Made by a program: the position numbers and the translations under genes. Of a DNA stretch of 34,865 nt, positions 30,575 to 34,865 are shown piece by piece (the first letter of the stretch is position 1; the number at the start of each line of letters is the position of its first letter). The DNA comes from UBA5195 sp034432755. GTDB lineage: Bacteria > Chloroflexota > Anaerolineae > Anaerolineales > Villigracilaceae. The stretch spans positions 1 through 34,865 of the forward strand of contig DAOUBQ010000003.1 in the NCBI GenBank assembly GCA_034432755.1, written 5' to 3'. Below the pieces are notes generated by a model. The model did no database searches. It saw nothing but the letters and a program-made list of their open reading frames with translations, and had not been told where the DNA came from.

Positions 30575-30685
30575 GGGTACCCTCCGGTGAGTGGTAGAGT
30601 CCGTCCGGCAACATCCCCTGCGCCGGTGGATAGAAAAGGGAATTACGCGCCGTCACGTTCTTGCGATACATGCGGCGGGAGGTGA

Positions 30686-30712
30686 ATTATACGACAGTTA
30701 TGCAATCGTATA
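30686..30712 (-). promoter_or_regulatory. panB -10 box overlapped by an inverted repeat
   Basis: On the - strand TATAAT (30691-30686) is about 110 nt before the panB start. TATACGA (30688-30694) and TCGTATA (30706-30712) are perfect inverse complements and overlap this box, so a repressor could cover it. No convincing -35. Confidence 0.35.
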
Positions 30713-30767
30713 GAGGAAAGCGGAGCTGGATGTTGACTTGGAAGCGGCAGACGGGTTCCAGCCGTTG

Positions 30768-30773
30768 TATAAT
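30768..30773 (+). promoter_or_regulatory. -10 box (TATAAT) of the sulfotransferase gene
   Basis: A perfect TATAAT 63 nt before ATG 30837. No good -35 at 16-18 bp; a TTGACT lies 29 bp upstream, too far. This and the panB box show the 30575-30836 gap is a divergent promoter region. Confidence 0.4.
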
Positions 30774-30836
30774 GCGGGAAAGATGTTAAATTAGAAACGG
30801 TAAAACTCAAATTCGCGTACATTCGTGGAGAAGTCA

Positions 30837-31868
30837 ATGCAATTTCTTTCCCGCATCAAATCTGCCGCCCGCATCCTGCTGCAAGGGAACGACTCTGACA
30901 AAAAACGCACCCCCATCCCGGACATCACCGATGAGGAAGTGGCCGAGATTAAACAGTTCTTCCCGCGCGAAAAATTTTTCATCATGGGACATGCCCGCTC
31001 TGGCACAACGATTCTGATGCGTCTGACGCGCCTGCATCCCGAAGTCCACTGCAACTACCAGGCGCACTTCTTCACCCGCGCCCCCATGCTCAAATCACTG
31101 GTGGATACTCCCGAAGCCGCCGAGTGGCTCTCGCGCAAATCCAACCGCTGGAACGGAGGCCGCGACCTATCGCCGCTGGTGATGCGCGCCGCCGCCGATT
31201 TCATCATGGAGCGCGAAGCCGCCCGTGAAGGTAAGAGAATCGTCGGCGACAAAAGCCCCTCCTCCACCATTCACGGACAGGTCGTGCGTGACACGCACGC
31301 CGTTTATCCCGACGCCAAACTCATTTACATCGTCCGCGACGGGCGGGATGTCTTGATTTCGGAGCGCTTTCGCAACTTCGTTGAAGACTCCAAATTCCTG
31401 ACCAGCGAAGACCGACGCATTCTCGAAGACCTGAAACGCGACCAGTCACCCTTCACCGATGGCCGCCGTTCCATTTTCACAGATACCTTCATCCGTGAAA
31501 TTGGCCAGCGCTGGGCCGATGACCTGACCGAAATTGACAACGAGGCCAAACGGCTTTACCCTGGCTCTTACTTCTCCTTGCGTTACGAAGATTTGCTCGC
31601 CCACCCATTTGCCGAAATGACCAAACTCTGGGCCTTTCTTGGCGTTCAGGTTGACCCTGCCCTCGAAATCGAAGTCAAAAACGAGATGAACCAGAATCTC
31701 GACGAGGAGTGGCAGGCCCGGCGGGCGGGCGATATTGCCAGTTTTCTGCCCAAAGGCAAAGCCGGCAACTGGCGCAACATGTTCACCACCCACAATCGGC
31801 AGGCCTTCAAAGAAGTTGCCGGGCAGGTGCTGGTGAAATGGGGATATGAAACCTCAACCAATTGGTAA
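30837..31868 (+). CDS. PAPS-dependent sulfotransferase-family protein
   Basis: A 343-aa cytosolic protein that would move a sulfo group from PAPS to a hydroxyl or amine. The 5'-phosphosulfate loop is MGHARSGTTILMRL (about 50-63), and the 3'-phosphate site is YIVRDGRDVLIS (about 163-174). Near the end, GKAGNWRNMFTTHNRQAF is the usual 'G...GxW+.....' closing motif. The start was set at ATG 30837 with GGAG 6 nt before it; GTG 30825 overlaps the Shine-Dalgarno. The acceptor is unknown; a glycan or lipid would fit. Confidence 0.88.
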   Translation: MQFLSRIKSAARILLQGNDSDKKRTPIPDITDEEVAEIKQFFPREKFFIMGHARSGTTILMRLTRLHPEVHCNYQAHFFTRAPMLKSLVDTPEAAEWLSRKSNRWNGGRDLSPLVMRAAADFIMEREAAREGKRIVGDKSPSSTIHGQVVRDTHAVYPDAKLIYIVRDGRDVLISERFRNFVEDSKFLTSEDRRILEDLKRDQSPFTDGRRSIFTDTFIREIGQRWADDLTEIDNEAKRLYPGSYFSLRYEDLLAHPFAEMTKLWAFLGVQVDPALEIEVKNEMNQNLDEEWQARRAGDIASFLPKGKAGNWRNMFTTHNRQAFKEVAGQVLVKWGYETSTNW

Positions 31869-31898
31869 GCCAAATATTTATGATATTTATCTACTTTA

Positions 31899-31927
31899 TT
31901 GACAAACCCAAACGGGACTGATATACT
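31899..31927 (+). promoter_or_regulatory. Consensus sigma-70 promoter TTGACA-17-TATACT
   Basis: TTGACA (31899-31904), a 17-bp spacer, and TATACT (31922-31927). It is the best promoter in the window and drives the SufR-like gene at 32013. Transcription would begin near 31934. Confidence 0.85.
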
Positions 31928-31931
31928 CTAG

Positions 31932-32002
31932 TTTGGAATCTGTAACTCGCTTTGCTGCAGGCACTCTTGCAAAGTAAACCAATACTCAGGTTACAAATCC
32001 AA
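31932..32002 (+). promoter_or_regulatory. Structured 5' leader or operator before the SufR-like gene
   Basis: TTTGGAATCTGTAAC (31932-31946) and GTTACAAATCCAA (31990-32002) can form a 12-bp imperfect outer stem. CTTTGC (31950-31955) and GCAAAG (31969-31974) form an inner one. The outer stem begins at the expected transcript start. The same inverted repeats could be binding sites for the regulator itself. Confidence 0.45.
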
Positions 32003-32012
32003 CAGAGAGAGT

Positions 32013-32642
32013 ATGAAAAGCACACGCGACCGGATTTTACAAACCTTGCTGCGCCGACCGCGCACCACCATTAACGAATTGGCTGAAGCAGTCGGCATTA
32101 ACCCAATTTCAGTGCGCCACCATCTGACCAATTTACAGGTAGAAGGCTTGGTGGATGCCGAAGAAGAACGGCACGGGGTCGGGCGCCCGCGCCTGGTCTA
32201 CTTTCTCACCGAAGACGGGCTGGAACGCTTTCCCACCCGCTACCTGCGCCTGACCACCCGCTTGCTGACCCAAATGAAAGAGACCCTGCCCGGCCCGGTG
32301 GTGGGCGAATTGTTCAAAGAAGTCGCCACCGGCCTGGCAGAAGAACACCAGGAACAGTTGCAGGGCTTGAACGTGGAAGAACGCCTCGAAACGGTCAAAG
32401 AACTGCTCGCGGCGGAGGGCTTCGTCGTCGAGTGGGAGAAAAAAGGCGACGAATATCACATCCACGAAATCACCTGCCCCTATTTACAGGTCGGCCAGAC
32501 ACACCCTGAAGTTTGCGCGGTAGACCAAACCCTGATTTCGAAAATGCTGGCGATTCCAGCCAACAAAATCCAGTGTATTTTGAGCGGTGCGGCGCACTGC
32601 ACCTATGTTGTCAAAAATCCCGCAATGGAGAGCCTTCCATGA
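32013..32642 (+). CDS. SufR-like winged-helix regulator with four-cysteine Fe-S site
   Basis: A 209-aa transcription factor. N-terminal winged helix: RDRILQTLLRRPRTTINELAEAVGINPISVRHHLTNLQVEGLV, then GRPRLVYFLTEDG (57-69) as in SufR/DeoR-type proteins. The C-terminal half has Cys155 (TCPY), Cys168, Cys188 and Cys196 (IQCILSGAAHC), which fits a [4Fe-4S] or [2Fe-2S] sensing site; in cyanobacteria SufR represses the suf operon when its cluster is intact. It overlaps the next gene by 4 nt (ATGA). Regulates itself and the next gene, I infer. No sufBCDS here. Confidence 0.83.
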   Translation: MKSTRDRILQTLLRRPRTTINELAEAVGINPISVRHHLTNLQVEGLVDAEEERHGVGRPRLVYFLTEDGLERFPTRYLRLTTRLLTQMKETLPGPVVGELFKEVATGLAEEHQEQLQGLNVEERLETVKELLAAEGFVVEWEKKGDEYHIHEITCPYLQVGQTHPEVCAVDQTLISKMLAIPANKIQCILSGAAHCTYVVKNPAMESLP

Positions 32643-32986
32643 GTGAAGAATCCCTGAATATCATCAAGTGGAGCATCCACGATACCCACCCGGAGATGGT
32701 GGAACCGGCACGCGAGAAACTTTCGGAAGTGGTGGACCCCGAAATCGGCATGAACATCATCCAACTGGGGCTGGTGCGCGATATTACCATCGAAGATAGC
32801 ACCGCCCGCCTGAAAATGATTCTGACCACGCCCTTCTGCCCCTACGGCCCGGCGATGGTCGATATGACCCGCCAGAAGGCCCAGGAAGGCCTGAAAATGC
32901 CCGTGACGGTGGAGATGGGCATGGAAGTATGGGATTTCTCGATGATGGAAGACCCCTCCGCGCTGGATTGGGGCCTGTACGCGTAA
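32639..32986 (+). CDS. MIP18/DUF59-family Fe-S assembly factor (SufT/PaaD-like)
   Basis: A 115-aa protein. VVDPEIGMNIIQLGLVRDI (about 31-49) and TTPFCPYGPAMVDM with the conserved Cys (about 63-76) are the DUF59 signatures. Members help mature [4Fe-4S] proteins. Its ATG overlaps the TGA of the SufR-like gene, so they are translated together; an Fe-S homeostasis role for the pair follows from both families. Confidence 0.85.
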   Translation: MSEESLNIIKWSIHDTHPEMVEPAREKLSEVVDPEIGMNIIQLGLVRDITIEDSTARLKMILTTPFCPYGPAMVDMTRQKAQEGLKMPVTVEMGMEVWDFSMMEDPSALDWGLYA

Positions 32987-33026
32987 CGAATCCACCAATT
33001 TAAGCCAATCACTGTGAACTTACCAC

Positions 33027-33060
33027 GCCCGCAGCTGCGCTGCGGGCATATCTGTTTTTG
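33027..33060 (+). terminator. Intrinsic terminator after the Fe-S pair
   Basis: GCCCGCAG (33027-33034) pairs with CTGCGGGC (33040-33047) around CTGCG, followed by atatctgttttt. Confidence 0.85.
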
Positions 33061-33145
33061 CCTACACCCCCGAAATTGAAGGATTAACACTCACCAGGGA
33101 CAATATGGTCGCTGTTGGCGACTCTGCCATCAGAGTGCATTTGCT

Positions 33146-33208
33146 ATGGACCGTTATGCCCTGAAGTTACCCGTCCGTTTGAAACAAGAGGCCGAAAAAT
33201 GGGCCTAA
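33146..33208 (+). pseudogene. 20-codon remnant of a ribbon-helix-helix (HicB/Arc-like) antitoxin
   Basis: ATG 33146 opens MDRYALKLPVRLKQEAEKWA and then stops. The pattern R-Y-x-L-[KR]-L-P-x-x-L-x-x-x-A is the usual start of short RHH/HicB-type proteins, which need about 25-60 more residues (ExxxSxNxF helix), absent here. The rest of 32987-33398 holds a terminator, an inverted repeat CCAGCGC/GCGCTGG (33300-33334) and the next promoter. It may be chance. Confidence 0.35.
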
Positions 33209-33364
33209 CAGCCATATCCCCGACATGCCAAAATCCTGCTCTCAGCGCAAAAACCCATGCCCAAATTGCTGGCCGCCCTCCATTGAATGATGAATAAGAC
33301 CAGCGCCGAAGGATGGGTAAGACAGATGCGCTGGCTAAACGATTGAATTTGAATGGGTCAAAAA

Positions 33365-33373
33365 TGCTATAAT
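33365..33373 (+). promoter_or_regulatory. Extended -10 promoter of the hydrolase gene
   Basis: TGCTATAAT gives a TGn extended -10 with a perfect hexamer, 26 nt before ATG 33399. The -35 is weak. AAGGAGGT (33385-33392) is a strong Shine-Dalgarno. Confidence 0.65.
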
Positions 33374-33398
33374 CGCTTTTTAGGAAGGAGGTGCCCCC

Positions 33399-34232
33399 AT
33401 GATTCACACGGAAGACCGTTTCAAAACCAAAAACGGCGCGAACATCTATTACCAGCACTGGCAGCCCAAAAGCGACCCCAAGGCCATCCTGCTCATCGTT
33501 CACGGAATAGGGGAACACAGCGGACGCTACCTAAATGTAGTCAATTATTTTGTGCCGCGCGGTTTCGCCGTCTATGGTCTCGACCACATCGGTCACGGCA
33601 AATCAGACGGGACGCGCATGTTTGTTGAGCGATTTAGCGACTTCACCGAGCCGCTCAAGGCCTATTTCGACATGATTCAAAGCTGGCAGCCCGGCAAGCC
33701 GGTTTTCATCGTCGGCCACAGCATGGGCGGACTGATAGGGTCGGTTTACCTTCTGGAGCATCAGGACGAACTCAAAGGCGCGGTGCTTTCTGCCCCGGCG
33801 GTCAAAGTGGCCGATAACATCTCCCCCGTCACCATCATGATGGGCAAAGCCCTATCTGCCATCCTGCCCCAAACCGGCCTGCTTGCGCTGGATGCCAGCA
33901 CAATCTCCAGAGACCCATCGGTTGTCAGCGCGTATGTGAACGACCCGCTGGTTTACACTGGCAAAGTGACCGCCCGCCTGGCTGCCGAAATGCTCTCCGC
34001 CATGCAGCGCATCACCACCGAAGCCGCCAGCATTCACCTTCCCATCCTCCTGCTACAAGGCAGCGCCGACCGGCTGGTGAACCCAGATGGGGCGAAAATG
34101 CTTTATGAAAAAGCCAGCACGCCCAATAAGACGCTCAAGGTATATGAAGGCCTGTATCACGAAGTTTTCAACGAACCAGAGCGCGAACAGGTTTTCAAAG
34201 ACATGGAAGCCTGGCTCAATGCTCAGCTGTGA
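33399..34232 (+). CDS. Alpha/beta hydrolase, monoacylglycerol-lipase-like
   Basis: A 277-aa serine hydrolase of the Hydrolase_4 group. HGIGEHSGRY (35-44) provides the oxyanion loop, DHIGHGKSDGTR (62-73) is typical of monoacylglycerol lipases and lysophospholipases, GHSMGG (106-111) carries nucleophile Ser108; LLQGSADRLV has the Asp and GLYHEVFNE the His. The substrate is likely a lysolipid or monoglyceride. No signal peptide. It has its own promoter and terminator, so it is a single-gene unit. Confidence 0.9.
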   Translation: MIHTEDRFKTKNGANIYYQHWQPKSDPKAILLIVHGIGEHSGRYLNVVNYFVPRGFAVYGLDHIGHGKSDGTRMFVERFSDFTEPLKAYFDMIQSWQPGKPVFIVGHSMGGLIGSVYLLEHQDELKGAVLSAPAVKVADNISPVTIMMGKALSAILPQTGLLALDASTISRDPSVVSAYVNDPLVYTGKVTARLAAEMLSAMQRITTEAASIHLPILLLQGSADRLVNPDGAKMLYEKASTPNKTLKVYEGLYHEVFNEPEREQVFKDMEAWLNAQL

Positions 34233-34260
34233 ATCTCGCCCCAAATTTTCCATCGCAAAC

Positions 34261-34298
34261 AAAACACCTTACGGATTTTCACAACCCGTAAGGCGTTT
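34261..34298. terminator. Bidirectional terminator between convergent genes
   Basis: AAAACACCTTACGG (34261-34274) pairs with CCGTAAGGCGTTTT (34286-34299) with one A-C mismatch. It has T-runs on both sides and serves the hydrolase (+) and the PLDc_N gene (-). Confidence 0.8.
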
Positions 34299-34303
34299 TC
34301 GGT

Positions 34304-34546
34304 TTAGCCAACGCTGTTATCCTGCCCTGGCTCATCTTTGGGGCTGACAATCCAGAACGAGACCGCGCCCATAATCGGGATAGCCAGGATGACCAGCGTC
34401 CACAAGACACGGGCGGTTTCACTCATGCTCTTTTTTCGCAACCCTAGCAGGGCAGCCATGCTCAACCCAAGCCAGGCGAGCAGCACCAGGCAATTGAGCG
34501 TTTGAAAAATCAAAAAACGAGCGTTGAAACCATCGAAGAACGGCAT
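34304..34546 (-). CDS. Small PLDc_N-domain membrane protein
   Basis: An 80-aa protein with two membrane segments (about 9-33 and 45-66). RVLWTLVILAIPIMGAVSFWIV is the PLDc_N (phospholipase D nuclease N-terminal) signature, where a W-x6-P-x-x-G pattern spans the second helix. In cardiolipin synthases this precedes catalytic domains; here it stands alone, function unknown. The start was set at ATG complement 34546 with AGGAG upstream; a longer frame would run through the tRNA region. Confidence 0.82.
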   Translation of the reverse strand: MPFFDGFNARFLIFQTLNCLVLLAWLGLSMAALLGLRKKSMSETARVLWTLVILAIPIMGAVSFWIVSPKDEPGQDNSVG

Positions 34547-34633
34547 AGAGGACTCCTTGTGTAGTTGAACTGAAGTTAGTGTAGCACAAAAAAAGCGCAA
34601 AACAAAACACCCTCGCGGGAGGGTGTTCGGCTT

Positions 34634-34709
34634 TGGGGCGGCTGATGGGTTTCGAACCCACAACCCTCACATCCACAGTGTGATGCTCTGCCGTTGAGCT
34701 ACAGCCGCC
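34634..34709 (-). tRNA. tRNA-His (anticodon GTG), CCA encoded
   Basis: On the - strand the sequence folds as a cloverleaf: G-1 at 34709, acceptor GCGGCTG paired with CAGCCGC, D-arm from TAGCTCAACGGCAGAGC, anticodon stem TCACA/TGTGA with loop CTGTGGA (anticodon GTG), T-arm GTGGG-TTCGAAA-CCCAT, C73 and genomic CCA (34636-34634). The extra G-1 opposite C73 is the histidine identity mark. Confidence 0.97.
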
Positions 34710-34728
34710 ATACTTTTTAAGCGGAATG

Positions 34729-34757
34729 ATTATATCATTACCATAACGTAGTTTCAA
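34729..34757 (-). promoter_or_regulatory. Promoter of tRNA-His
   Basis: On the - strand TTGAAA (34757-34752), 17-bp spacer, TATAAT (34734-34729), 20 nt before the tRNA. Confidence 0.8.
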
Positions 34758-34814
34758 GGATTCACAACAGCAATCAGCAATTCCAAATCTGAAATTCTCT
34801 ACCGCACATTTTGA

Positions 34815-34865
34815 ATTTTTTAGCGCCAAGAGCGCGAAGAACGCCAAGGGTTAAAAGGCGTCTTT
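34815..34865. repeat. Fragment of the ~100 bp intergenic repeat at the window edge
   Basis: AGCGCCAAGAGCGCGAAG and AACGCCAAGGGTTAAAAGG resemble the first half of the repeat at 1221 and 1344. The copy runs off the window. Confidence 0.6.

Overview
The window looks like a chromosomal segment of a Chloroflexota bacterium, probably Anaerolineae-like. This is an inference from gene content, moderately GC-rich coding sequence and dense short palindromic and heptamer repeats; no 16S or marker tree was available. There is no transposase, integrase or phage gene. The window starts inside an ATPase gene and ends just past a tRNA-His.

Layout. (1) 1-1468: the 3' end of an AAA ATPase, a 49-copy heptanucleotide array, small palindromes and two copies of a ~100 bp repeat. 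(2) 1469-13638, + strand: a surface-glycan locus with pseB-like dehydratase, RmlD-like SDR, NeuB/PseI-like nonulosonate synthase, GT4, LapA-like membrane protein, SpsF-like cytidylyltransferase, two GT-A type transferases and a GT-B type transferase. It is interrupted by an AT-rich restriction-modification cassette (3536-5953: Dam-type methylase, MutH/Sau3AI-type endonuclease, second methylase) and by a family of REP-like palindromic elements, two of which bracket a small GIY-YIG nuclease gene. (3) 13674-28723, - strand: a secreted lytic-transglycosylase-like protein and a complete System I cytochrome c maturation locus (ccmE, F, H, G, an I-like gene, A, B, C, D) with an embedded dihaem cytochrome lipoprotein. 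Upstream of it lies a heptahaem cytochrome / Fe-S protein / NrfD quinone-oxidoreductase module. (4) 27839-30574, - strand: panB-panE and a zinc-ribbon membrane protein. (5) 30837-34865: a sulfotransferase, a SufR-like/SufT-like iron-sulfur pair behind a consensus promoter, a monoacylglycerol-lipase-like hydrolase, a small PLDc_N membrane protein and tRNA-His.

How it fits together. The + strand locus would make and transfer an acidic nine-carbon sugar, but the later Pse enzymes (PseC/H/G) are not here. The - strand block makes c-type cytochromes and encodes at least two multihaem clients, one tied to a quinone-linked NrfD complex.

The strongest unusual signals are: GATC is almost absent from the window (7 sites in about 32.4 kb by eye) except in the R-M cassette (9 sites in 2.4 kb); a REP-like family surrounds a GIY-YIG nuclease, has expanded as 18-bp tandem units across that gene's stop codon, and has inserted in frame in a neighbouring glycosyltransferase; heptamer repeats reach into coding sequence; a double hairpin with complementary loops holds a possible Shine-Dalgarno; and the CcmE has a CxxxY rather than a histidine haem site.
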